A stretch of 64,000 bases of DNA from JAAYUJ01 sp963698165 (GTDB lineage: Bacteria; Desulfobacterota; Syntrophobacteria; Syntrophobacterales; Syntrophobacteraceae): positions 124,001 to 188,000 of the forward strand of contig CAVOPT010000008.1 of the NCBI GenBank assembly GCA_963698165.1, given 5' to 3'. Shown in pieces: positions 52,754 to 60,621 of this stretch (position 1 is its first letter; each line of letters opens with the position of its first letter). Position numbers and translations under genes: made by a program. The notes under the pieces are model-generated. The model saw only the letters and a list, made by a program, of their open reading frames with translations, made no database searches and had not been told where the DNA came from.

Positions 52754-53218
52754 TTAGACATGCTCCCCCCGGAGTGCATGGAGGACCGCGCCAAAAAGTT
52801 CGTCGGAGGTGCGCACAATGCGGGTGCACGAGCACTCGATCATGGCGTTGACCAGACTTCCTTCGGTCTCTCCGGCCCTGCGGAAGTCGGTTCTCACCCC
52901 GATGATCGTGGCCTTTCCGGGCCGCCCGGCTTGGAAATACCCGATCTCCCAAGCCGTGCCGTCATCCACCTGGGGGCCGTCCAGCAAGGCGACGACAAGA
53001 TCCGCATCGTCGAGGCTTTCCCGGCAGCGTCGGAAGATTTCTGCCTTCGCTCGTGGTCCCAGGGCGTCGATCTCGTGCTGGGTGATGAGTTCGTACGGCC
53101 AGATCACCGTGACGCTTTTTCCAAGCTCCCGACCCAGAGCCTCGATCTTCTCTTTTGTGGAGGCGAGCCACGTTCTTTCGGCTTCGGTGAAAAGAGGCCC
53201 CGCGAGGTAGATTCGCAT
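52754..53218 (-). CDS. Nucleoside 2-deoxyribosyltransferase family protein
   Basis: A 154-residue cytoplasmic enzyme that exchanges bases of deoxynucleosides or hydrolyses deoxynucleotides. It has the family start IYLAGPLFTEAE, the stretch DDADLVVALLDGPQVDDGTAWEIGYF near residue 75-100 with the substrate-binding Asp and nucleophilic Glu, and IGVRTDFR. The ATG at 53218 has GGAGGG ten bases upstream; the longer frame enters an inverted repeat. Relatives also occur as nucleotide-sensing parts of defence systems, but nothing here shows that. Confidence 0.85.
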   Translation of the reverse strand: MRIYLAGPLFTEAERTWLASTKEKIEALGRELGKSVTVIWPYELITQHEIDALGPRAKAEIFRRCRESLDDADLVVALLDGPQVDDGTAWEIGYFQAGRPGKATIIGVRTDFRRAGETEGSLVNAMIECSCTRIVRTSDELFGAVLHALRGEHV

Positions 53219-53251
53219 GGCGGTTGATCCCTCCGGTCTCCAAGGGTAGAT

Positions 53252-53440
53252 CAAATGGGTGCGGCTCTTTTGGAACGACACGTGAAGCAGACCGGCGATC
53301 TTCCCCATACCGGTGTGATTGTGTCACGATGGTAAGCGGCGTTGCGTCCACGCCATTCACTTGGACACGGATTTGGCGGGGACATAACCCCGCCCTACCA
53401 TTTGGTCACTATCCGTTCCAAAAGAGCCGCATCCAAATCA
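53252..53440. repeat. Inverted repeat with 17-bp perfect arms
   Basis: tgcggctcttttggaac at 53260-53276 and its exact complement at 53415-53431 enclose about 140 bases. In the middle a ggcgggg...ccccgcc hairpin (53375-53394) is present. Size and structure resemble a miniature element inserted just upstream of the deoxyribosyltransferase gene. Confidence 0.5.
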
Positions 53441-53462
53441 AATCCTGCTTTGGCAGGAGGTC

Positions 53463-53693
53463 TCACAGCTTCAAGGAGACAATTACCACACCGGGATCGT
53501 CCAGGTCACGCTTTGATGTGAAGCCGAGAGCATTGCAGACCCGCATCATGGGGATGTTTTCACTGAGCACCTGTCCGAGAATTTCTTTGATGCCGCAGCG
53601 GGGAAAATTGAGAGGGTCGACTTCCCAGATCTTCTTGATGAGCTCCCTCCGGGTTTTTGCATTGTGAAAGGTCGCTTTCCGCAGACAATTCAA
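53463..53693 (-). pseudogene. Mosaic remnant: transposase-like piece joined to GNAT-like tail
   Basis: A 76-codon minus-strand frame. Its first half (RRELIKKIWEVDPL) resembles a segment common in IS91-like transposases; its second half (VLSENIPMMRVCNALGF, then DDPGVVIVSL) resembles the end of a GNAT acetyltransferase. Neither part is complete, so two broken genes were joined. The first 20 codons (MNCLRKATFHNAKTRR) recur beside the other direct-repeat copy at 47040-47089. Identification is by motif memory. Confidence 0.5.
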
Positions 53694-53900
53694 TCTGTTT
53701 TCTTCTCTTCGGAAGAGATCAAGTTACCTGTGATGTCGTAATAGGTACGCTTATAAACCTCTCCATTGTTGTCGTAGTAGTCTTCTATCTTCGCGTAGTT
53801 CTTCTTTTTCCCCCAATCCTCGGTGAAATGGAACTCCGCCCTTATTTTGATTCCCTCGTCATTATAGATCTGTTCGGACTTGTGGAGTCCTTGAGTATCT
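53663..53900. repeat. 238-bp direct repeat, right copy
   Basis: Partner of 47059-47296. Here the repeat is part of an intact gene (53690-54238), so this is the likely source and the left copy the duplicate. Confidence 0.85.
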
Positions 53901-54238
53901 GAGTAGTCCCTGGTGTAGTAGAATTCGGCTTTTTTCAGCAAAGGTTTTTGCATGGGTTCATGATTATAAAACTGCTTCTTGAGAAAAACACCTGTATCAG
54001 TGGCCTGGTTCTCTCTGAAATAAATATCTATCTGATGGATCAGAAAATTGTGGTCATAGTATTCAATGGTTGATATCATTCCAGATTGGTATTCTTTTTC
54101 ACTCGGAGAATAGGATATCTCCTTGGTTATACCTCCATAAACATTGTCAGATGCAATATTTCTCACTTTTTTTGAATATGCAACCTGGGAATATAACATA
54201 CAAATGACAATCAGGCTCATTGTGAGAATCTTTTTCAT
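53690..54238 (-). CDS. Secreted YwqK/MORN-like repeat protein, AT-rich
   Basis: A 182-residue protein with a clear signal peptide (MKKILTMSLIVICMLYSQ, cleavage after VAYS). The mature part consists of Tyr/Asp/Lys-rich strands with turn motifs such as YNDEGIKI, YDNNGEVYKR and YYDITGNL, the spacing of YwqK-type antitoxin-like or MORN-like beta repeats. DNA of this gene is clearly richer in A and T than its surroundings, which suggests transfer from another genome. Its 3' part is copied at 47059-47296. Function unknown. Confidence 0.7.
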   Translation of the reverse strand: MKKILTMSLIVICMLYSQVAYSKKVRNIASDNVYGGITKEISYSPSEKEYQSGMISTIEYYDHNFLIHQIDIYFRENQATDTGVFLKKQFYNHEPMQKPLLKKAEFYYTRDYSDTQGLHKSEQIYNDEGIKIRAEFHFTEDWGKKKNYAKIEDYYDNNGEVYKRTYYDITGNLISSEEKKTD

Positions 54239-54699
54239 AGGATTCCTCCATGTTATGAATGGCTATGATTTCCCGCCGCAAAAGCCGTCACGATTGAGGC
54301 TTGGGAGCGCGCGGAAGGCTGTTCGGTCCCTCGATAGGGGAACCCCCGGACAATGGCCGAGGCAAGGATGGACTTGGGGAAGCCGCCTTGTCCATTCCCG
54401 GGCTTTGGAGCACAAAGATTATGGGTACAGTCATCGGAATGAAGCTGCAGGATTTGTGTGGAGATGGGAGAAGTTCACACACGTGTTCGCCCGAGGGAAT
54501 AAAGATGCTGCATGCCTTGGTTAACGAGTATTACTAACATGAGCGTATTCCCGGGTCAATCTTTTGAAAGTTGAGCGGGAACGCTTCTCTTGATTGAATC
54601 GAGATGAATTAGACTTTATATTCACCCATGCTCATCATTCAGACCCGGTTATTGGATGAGACTTGAGTTCGCGGATGAAGGAAGAGGACAAGCCGGACC
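54239..54699. other. Intergenic stretch at the end of the island
   Basis: About 460 bases between the AT-rich secreted protein gene and the second Ser/Thr kinase. Frames at 54144-54524 and 54301-54537 have no family resemblance or ribosome site. The kinase promoter is expected here. Confidence 0.4.
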
Positions 54700-56388
54700 A
54701 TGATTCATCCCCGCAGCCTTGTCGGGAAACAGATCGACCAGTTCAGGGTGGACGAGTACGTCGCCAGGGGCGCCATGGGCATGGTGTTCAAGGCCTTTGA
54801 CACAGTGCTCACTCGAACGGTGGCTCTGAAGCTGATTTCCAAGACGATGAGCGAGGACGCCACAGCCCCTGAGGCCGCTCTCAAGGAAGAGGCGCGAAAA
54901 AGGCTGATACAGGAAGCGAAAGCCGCGGGCCGCCTCACGCATCCCAACATCGTCACGGTCCACTCTTACGGCGAGACGGAGGATCACGAATACATCTGCA
55001 TGGAATTCGTGCCGGGCAAGACCCTTGCTCATGTTCTTGCCGAAAAAAAGGTCCTCGAGCCCTCCGAAGCCCTACCCATTTTTGAGCAGATCCTGGAAGC
55101 TCTCGTGGCAGCGAATGAAGAGCAGATCGTCCACCGGGACATCAAACCGTCCAACATCATGATCACCACCACCAACAGGGTCAAGGTGATGGACTTCGGC
55201 ATCGCCAAGCTTCCCTCGTTTTCCATGACGATGACGGGTGCCATACTCGGGACTCCCTATTACATGTCTCCGGAGCAAATCACGGGCCAGGAGGTGGACA
55301 TCCGTTCCGACATTTTCTCCCTGGGCGCCGTCCTCTACCAGGCCCTCACGGGGGAACGGCCTTTCGAGGGTCAAAACACGGCGGCCATCACCTACCAGAT
55401 CATGAACGTGGAACCTCCTCCCCCGGTGGATCGGAAGGCGGACATTCCGCCGTTTTTGTCCGCCATTGTGCAGAAAGCTCTTGCCAAGGATCCGAATCAG
55501 CGATACCAGGTCCCTGAGGAAATGCTCAGGGACCTGGGGAGGGTCGCGGAGGCCATGGGACTGGCAGGAGGGGCCCCGGGAGAAACGGCCTCGGCCGCCA
55601 GTGCCACCACGTCCGGGAGACGCCTTCGAGATCGCGACCTTGCGGATGCGGGTGTTCCCGTCAAGGTTCATATTCCCGGCGCCTTCAAGGGACAGGGTGA
55701 TGCAGGGGACCTCACCCCGCTCCAAGGCTCGCCCGGTGACGGGGACGCAACCTGGCTCGCCGCTCCTCCATTGTCCGAAGCGGATGTCAGTCGGGAAGAC
55801 CAGCCCCGGATCCCTGAAAGGGAGACACCGGGACGATATGGAGAGCAGGGGGCTTCTCCTCCTGGCAAAGGGTTGAGGAGGGCCACGGTTGCTTCAGTCG
55901 CCATCGCATTGCTCCTGCTCTTGGGAGGGATTGTGACCATGGTCGGCCTCAAAAAAGACCGGCCGCTCACCCCCACGACGGCTGTTCCCGGTCAGACTTC
56001 CGGGCAGAGTGCGTCGGTGGAAAGCGGAACATCGCCGTCCCAGTCCAGCACGCGGAAAAACGTTGGCACACCCGATGGGGCGTCCCCCTCCTCTTCCGCG
56101 ACGATCAAGCTGGAGGGGGGCTACTTCGTCAAGGGGGTCAGTGCCAATGGGTCCACTTATCGCGGTACGGCGGTCATCGAACGCAAGGGGGATGCCTACA
56201 CCCTCACGTGGAAGCTCGGTGACCAGAGCATTGTCGGAAACGGTGTTCTGTCCGGAAACACGCTGACCATCAACTGGAGCGGAAAGGCGGGAAGCGGCGT
56301 CATCGCCTATACGGTCATGTCCGATCGGAGCCTAAGGGGGACCTGGGCCGGGGGAAGCGGGAGCGAAACCCTTGTTCCAATTCAGTGA
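54700..56388 (+). CDS. Membrane Ser/Thr protein kinase with extracytoplasmic C-terminal domain
   Basis: A 562-residue PknB-type kinase paralogous to 43574. The kinase domain (about 12-275) has the loop ARGAMGMVFKAFD, VALKLIS, VHRDIKPSN, DFG and SPEQITGQ, nearly identical to the first kinase. A Pro/Gly-rich linker, one membrane helix near 393-418 (VASVAIALLLLLGGIVTMVGL) and the same beta-rich domain (about 465-562; GGYFVKGVSANGSTYRG, GNGVLSGNTLTINW) follow. TPR repeats are absent. It is followed after 87 bases by an L,D-transpeptidase lipoprotein, suggesting control of wall cross-linking. Confidence 0.88.
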   Translation: MIHPRSLVGKQIDQFRVDEYVARGAMGMVFKAFDTVLTRTVALKLISKTMSEDATAPEAALKEEARKRLIQEAKAAGRLTHPNIVTVHSYGETEDHEYICMEFVPGKTLAHVLAEKKVLEPSEALPIFEQILEALVAANEEQIVHRDIKPSNIMITTTNRVKVMDFGIAKLPSFSMTMTGAILGTPYYMSPEQITGQEVDIRSDIFSLGAVLYQALTGERPFEGQNTAAITYQIMNVEPPPPVDRKADIPPFLSAIVQKALAKDPNQRYQVPEEMLRDLGRVAEAMGLAGGAPGETASAASATTSGRRLRDRDLADAGVPVKVHIPGAFKGQGDAGDLTPLQGSPGDGDATWLAAPPLSEADVSREDQPRIPERETPGRYGEQGASPPGKGLRRATVASVAIALLLLLGGIVTMVGLKKDRPLTPTTAVPGQTSGQSASVESGTSPSQSSTRKNVGTPDGASPSSSATIKLEGGYFVKGVSANGSTYRGTAVIERKGDAYTLTWKLGDQSIVGNGVLSGNTLTINWSGKAGSGVIAYTVMSDRSLRGTWAGGSGSETLVPIQ

Positions 56389-56475
56389 CCTTATGGGGAA
56401 GGAACGGACCGGGGCGCGCGCTCCGTCCTCACATCGCTGCCTCGTGATCAGCCCTGTGCAAGGATATGTCAACGG

Positions 56476-57291
56476 ATGAATCGAGTTGGATTTCAGTGGC
56501 TCATGGTTTTCGCCGCCCTGTGGTGGCTTTCAGGCTGTGCTGCATCCAGGGAGGCCGGTCCGCGGCAGGCAACAGGGACTCCGGCGCAGCTCGGGGAACG
56601 GGCGATGGCTGAACCTGGCCGGATGGCGCGGAAAAAGACCTGCCCCGATGAGATTCAGGACTGGGGATGGAGGGAACGCACCATAACGGAGGAAGAACTG
56701 GCTGACCTGGAAAACTGTGAACCGGGTCTCGACAGGTCCGTGTGCGCCAGGATTCTTTCAACTCTCAACACCAAGACTGAATTCCTGATTCGCGAGGACA
56801 TCAGGAACCGAAGACCACTCAAGGTGCCCAATGACTTCAGGGCCTATCGCCATTGGAACCCCCTGCCCAAGCATGTGGCGAAGCTGTCCGCCATTCCCAA
56901 GATGATCCTGGTGGTGAAAGACATCCCTTACCTGGGATGGTACGAACAGGGACACGCTCTTGGAGGGTCCCAGGTTTGCCTTGGGCGGCCGGGGGAGGAG
57001 ACGGTGGAAGGGGTCTACAGGATCCTCGAAAAGGAGGAAGACAAGTATTCACGCAGTTACAACAATGACTTCGGCCAACCTGCCTGGATGCCTTATGCCA
57101 TGAGGATTTACGGGGGAGTGTGGATCCATGCGGGCTACCTCACAGGTCCGTACTGTTCCCACGGCTGTGTCATTCTCAACATGGAAATCGCCGAGAACCT
57201 CTTCCAGTGGGCTGACAGTCAGACCGTCGTGTTCGTTGCCGACTCCCTCGAGGGACTGGATCAACTCATCCGGAATAAATCCACTCTGTAG
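56476..57291 (+). CDS. L,D-transpeptidase (YkuD) lipoprotein
   Basis: A 271-residue lipoprotein (lipobox LSGC, Cys near residue 21). The C-terminal 150 residues form a YkuD domain with the catalytic motif IHAG...SHGCVILN (about 215-235), in which Cys attacks the peptidoglycan stem peptide. KMILVVKDIPYLGWYEQG marks the domain start. Such enzymes form 3-3 cross-links or anchor proteins to the wall. It follows a Ser/Thr kinase with a matching extracytoplasmic domain and precedes a histidine kinase by 18 bases. Confidence 0.85.
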   Translation: MNRVGFQWLMVFAALWWLSGCAASREAGPRQATGTPAQLGERAMAEPGRMARKKTCPDEIQDWGWRERTITEEELADLENCEPGLDRSVCARILSTLNTKTEFLIREDIRNRRPLKVPNDFRAYRHWNPLPKHVAKLSAIPKMILVVKDIPYLGWYEQGHALGGSQVCLGRPGEETVEGVYRILEKEEDKYSRSYNNDFGQPAWMPYAMRIYGGVWIHAGYLTGPYCSHGCVILNMEIAENLFQWADSQTVVFVADSLEGLDQLIRNKSTL

Positions 57292-57309
57292 CTGTTTGCT
57301 GCCTCGGAG

Positions 57310-59115
57310 ATGAATTGCATGCAAGACGTGGAAATGACGAGAGAGGACTTGCTTCGAGAACTGTCGAAGCTGGAGAGGCGGGTGGCGGAGCTTGAAGCTG
57401 CCGCGGCGGGAGAGGATCCTTGTGCAGAGGCGATCGACCCATCCTTCATGCCGAGCCACATCGTCCGAAGAGAGAACGAAGAGGAGCTGCGAAGGCAGCA
57501 GGAGGTTCTGGAACTGGTCGTGGCGGAGCGGACTGCCGAACTGGAGAACGCGAACCGCAAGCTCCAGGAAGAGATTTCCGAGCGCGGGAAGGCTGAAGAT
57601 GCCCTGAGGAAAAGCGAGGGGCGGTTCAGACGCCTCGCCGAGAATGCTCCTGACATCATTTACCGCTATGAATTCACACCACGGCGCCGGTTCACCTACG
57701 TGAGCCCCGGCGTCCAGGGAATAACCGGGCGAAGTCCCGAAGAATACTACGCCGACCCCGACCTTCCTTTCAAGCTGGTGCACCCTGACGACAGGGTTCT
57801 CCTGGAGTCCATTTTCCGAAAAGAACCCCTTGTGGAAAGCGTGCCGGCCATGTGCCTCCCCGATTTGCGGTGGCTGAGCGAGGGGGGTGCCATCGTCTGG
57901 ACCGAAGAGCACACGGCGCCCATCCATGACGAAAGCGGAAGGCTGGTGGCCATCGAGGGGATTGCACGCAACATCACCCAGAGAAAACATGCGGAAGAGG
58001 CGCTGCAGAAAGCCCACCAGACGCTCGTAGGCATCATCGAATTCCTGCCCGATGCAACCTTCGTCATCGACCAGGACAGGAAAGTCATAGCCTGGAACAA
58101 GGCCATCGAAATCATGACGGGGATGACCAAGGAGGAGATCCTGGGCAAGGGAGGCCACGCCTACTCCATGCCCTTCTACGGCGACACCCGCCCCATGCTC
58201 ATCGACCTGGTCTTCGACGAGTCTGTGTGTTTTCCCCATGAGTACGACTTCATCAGGAAGAAGGGCGGCACACTCTACGCAGAGGCCTATGTGCCCGAAA
58301 CATACGTCGGGGAAGGAGCCTACCTGTGGATCATGGCTTCGCCCCTCTATGACGAGCACGGGCAGCGGATAGGGGCCATCGAGTCCATGCGGGACATCAC
58401 GGAACACAAGAATATGGAGGAAGAGCTGCGGGCCAACGCCGAAAAGATCAAGCTCTTTGCTTACTCCGTCTCCCATGATTTGAAGAGTCCCATCATCGGC
58501 ATCAACGGGCTTTCGAGGCTCCTCACCCGTCAGTGCTGGAGCGACCTTGACGAAAAGGGACGGAAATACTGCGAGCAGATACAGCGGACCTGCGAGCAGG
58601 TGGTTGCACTCATTGAAGAACTGAATTTCTTCATCAAGACGAGGGAAGTTCCCCTTCACTTCGAGGAGTTCGTCCCGGAGGAAGTGATACGGGCGGTGAG
58701 GGGGGAATTCGATGCGCTTCTCAGCGTTCGTCGCATCAACTGGGTGGAATCGGAAGGGGTTCCTCCCCGTATCCGGGCGGACAGGATGTCTCTCCTCCGA
58801 GTTCTGCGAAACTTCGTGGACAACGCGCTGAAGTATGGCGGGCCGGCCCTGAGCGAAATCGCGGTCCGTTACGAGGAATCGGGGGATTTCCACATTTTCT
58901 CGGTGACCGACGACGGTGTGGGGGTTGGGAATGCGGATTGCGAGAAGCTCTTCGATCTCTTCCAGCGCAATGAAACTTCGAGAGGGGTGGAAGGCAGCGG
59001 ACTGGGCCTCGCCATTGTCAAGGAAATCGCGGAGAAGCACCAGGGAAAGGTTTTCGTGACTCCCGGCCGCGAGAAGGGGGTGACCTTTTCATGCTGCCTT
59101 GCCAAGAATCTGTGA
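57310..59115 (+). CDS. PAS-domain sensor histidine kinase
   Basis: A 601-residue cytoplasmic kinase. An N-terminal coiled coil (REDLLRELSKLERRVAELEAA and a second helix to residue 95) precedes two PAS/PAC units (about 100-235 and 240-370, ending ARNITQRK and MRDITEHK). The dimerisation helix has the phospho-acceptor in SVSHDLKSPI near residue 395, and the ATPase domain has FVDNALKYGG, DDGVGVG and GSGLGLAIVKE. All catalytic boxes are intact. No membrane helix is seen. It begins 18 bases after the L,D-transpeptidase, so it is in the same transcript. No cognate regulator is adjacent. Confidence 0.88.
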   Translation: MNCMQDVEMTREDLLRELSKLERRVAELEAAAAGEDPCAEAIDPSFMPSHIVRRENEEELRRQQEVLELVVAERTAELENANRKLQEEISERGKAEDALRKSEGRFRRLAENAPDIIYRYEFTPRRRFTYVSPGVQGITGRSPEEYYADPDLPFKLVHPDDRVLLESIFRKEPLVESVPAMCLPDLRWLSEGGAIVWTEEHTAPIHDESGRLVAIEGIARNITQRKHAEEALQKAHQTLVGIIEFLPDATFVIDQDRKVIAWNKAIEIMTGMTKEEILGKGGHAYSMPFYGDTRPMLIDLVFDESVCFPHEYDFIRKKGGTLYAEAYVPETYVGEGAYLWIMASPLYDEHGQRIGAIESMRDITEHKNMEEELRANAEKIKLFAYSVSHDLKSPIIGINGLSRLLTRQCWSDLDEKGRKYCEQIQRTCEQVVALIEELNFFIKTREVPLHFEEFVPEEVIRAVRGEFDALLSVRRINWVESEGVPPRIRADRMSLLRVLRNFVDNALKYGGPALSEIAVRYEESGDFHIFSVTDDGVGVGNADCEKLFDLFQRNETSRGVEGSGLGLAIVKEIAEKHQGKVFVTPGREKGVTFSCCLAKNL

Positions 59116-59264
59116 GAAGGTGGGCGAAAAGCGGAACCAGGGCCGCCGTGGAAGGCGACGCCACCAAGTGCCTGCAGGTAGCGCGGCCATCCTCGGCCGC
59201 GTCTTTGCTTTTGGCCGCCCGCCTGCGCGGGGCGACGGTTAGCGGGGCATTTTCGGCATCCTCT

Positions 59265-59446
59265 GAGAGGGTGTAAAAAAAGCTCCCACAGATCCTATGC
59301 ATCGTTCCGGCGCCCGGAGGATATTGTGCTGTTTGGCAAGTGAAACGGGCACAAGGCCCTGGGCTACCAGTTCGTGGTCTAGCCCCTTGTGGGCGTAAGG
59401 GTGTGATCCGCGAAAACACACGCCGGGGGGGATGACGGCTTCTTAG
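59265..59446. mobile_element. MITE-like element, copy 2 (right end altered)
   Basis: Shares the left end gagagggtgtaaaaaa and the internal blocks gggcacaaggccc and tagccccttgtgggcgt with 22392-22580. Similarity ends after acggcttcttag, so the right terminal repeat is lost or displaced. Confidence 0.55.
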
Positions 59447-59482
59447 TGCAGTTCCACATAAAAGGGTGTCCGTGTTCCACTC

Positions 59483-59550
59483 CGTCATGCCGGCGAAAGC
59501 CGGCATCCGGAGAATTTTCCTGGATTCCGGGTCAAGCCCGGAATGACGAC
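59483..59550. repeat. Dispersed palindromic repeat (cgtcatgccgg type)
   Basis: Begins cgtcatgccggcgaaagccgg and ends tcaagcccggaatgacg, with complementary outer ends and internal hairpins. This type of ccggaatgacg palindrome is frequent between genes in many proteobacteria. Confidence 0.6.
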
Positions 59551-59651
59551 CGCCTTATCGGCCGCTTTATTGCGTGGAGCTGTACTTGGACACTCTCTGA
59601 GAGGGTGTTGAAAGTCTTTCATGGCGGTTTTGTCACGGGGCAGCAAGCCTT

Positions 59652-59856
59652 TCATGACGATCCCTTGGGGAACTCCTCCTCGAAGTGCCTCAGGGCCTTG
59701 GCAGCTGCCTTGATGAGCTCGTCGAACCGTTCGGACCGGTAAGGGGTCCACGCCGCCGCACCCCGCATCCCCCATCTTGTCGAAGACGTACTCGTTTTCA
59801 ATGTAATCGAAGAGCGCTTTCACCTCCCGATACAATGCCATGGTGGTCTTTTCCAT
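59652..59856 (-). pseudogene. Small hypothetical gene with a frameshift
   Basis: From the ATG at 59856 the frame encodes MEKTTMALYREVKALFDYIE and continues to about residue 31 (KMGDAG). The next part reads as protein only in the following frame: AAAWTPYRSERFDELIKAAA and a helical end stopping at 59652. One base is out of register near 59762, in a ggggt stretch. The joined product would be about 67 residues, helical, of unknown function. It may be a sequence error. Confidence 0.5.
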
Positions 59857-59903
59857 TTACGCCCCCCGGTTCAAATGATCCAGAGTCAACCGCGGTTCCG
59901 AAG

Positions 59904-60515
59904 CTACTCGCTTCGCGTGACACTCTCGATCACAACGGGTTTCGATGGAACATTCTGGTAAGGACCCACGGTTGTGGTTTGCACCTTCTTGATGCGATCC
60001 ACCACGTCCATGCCGTCAACGACCTTTCCGAACACGACGTAGCCGAAGCCTGCCGGCGATTTGTCCCTCTGGTTGAGAGAGTCGTTGTCCTTGACGTTGA
60101 TGAAGAACTGACACGTGGCACTGTCCACGGCGCTGGTCCTCGCCATGGCGATGGTCCCCCGCTCGTTGCGCAACTCCGGCGAGGCTTCGTTCTTGATGGG
60201 TTTCCCGGCTTCCTTCGCCTTCATGTCCCCGGCGAATCCCCCACCCTGAATCATGAAACTGTCAATGACCCGGTGGAAGATGGTGCCGTTGTAGAAGCCC
60301 TGGTCCACATAACGGAGAAAATTCTCCACCGTCGCAGGAGCCTTGTCCGGCCAAAGTTCGATGAGGATGGGTCCTTCCGACGTCTTCATGATAACGATGG
60401 GCTTCCTGGCCTGCGACTCCCTGCTTTCGGCCCCCACTGCCATGCCCTGAGTGACAAGAAGTGCGGTACATGTAAGAAATACAAGAAAATTCCCTTTTGT
60501 GCTGCTGCATTTCAT
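59904..60515 (-). CDS. Exported cyclophilin-type peptidyl-prolyl isomerase
   Basis: A 203-residue protein with a signal peptide (FLVFLTCTALLVTQGMAVGA) and a complete cyclophilin domain: FHRVIDSFMIQGG (catalytic Arg and Phe), GTIAMAR, SATCQFFINV and FGKVVDGMDVVDRI. It speeds folding of exported proteins by turning Xaa-Pro bonds. AAGGGA eight bases before the ATG at 60515 sets the start; the longer frame is not protein-like. It stands alone between a small broken gene and the copper ATPase. Confidence 0.92.
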   Translation of the reverse strand: MKCSSTKGNFLVFLTCTALLVTQGMAVGAESRESQARKPIVIMKTSEGPILIELWPDKAPATVENFLRYVDQGFYNGTIFHRVIDSFMIQGGGFAGDMKAKEAGKPIKNEASPELRNERGTIAMARTSAVDSATCQFFINVKDNDSLNQRDKSPAGFGYVVFGKVVDGMDVVDRIKKVQTTTVGPYQNVPSKPVVIESVTRSE

Positions 60516-60621
60516 GGTCTTGCTCCCTTGTTGAGTGGTGATCGATGGATGTTTCCACACCCAAATTACCAGGCAGGTAAACATAACGCCCCAGGGTTCG
60601 CCATTTTGTCAAGTACTGCCG

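Larger units (their letters stand above)
59116..59651. other. Repeat-rich intergenic region
   Basis: About 535 bases with three repeat units: the MITE-like copy at 59265-59446, a dispersed palindrome at 59483-59550 and another gagagggtgttg end at about 59600. No gene is seen. Plus-strand 59116-59264 shows nothing distinct. Confidence 0.5.

Noticed and set aside
57049..59040. Open frame of 663 codons on the minus strand
   Set aside because: It lies wholly opposite the L,D-transpeptidase end and the PAS histidine kinase, which have full family motifs; the antisense product has no recognisable domain.
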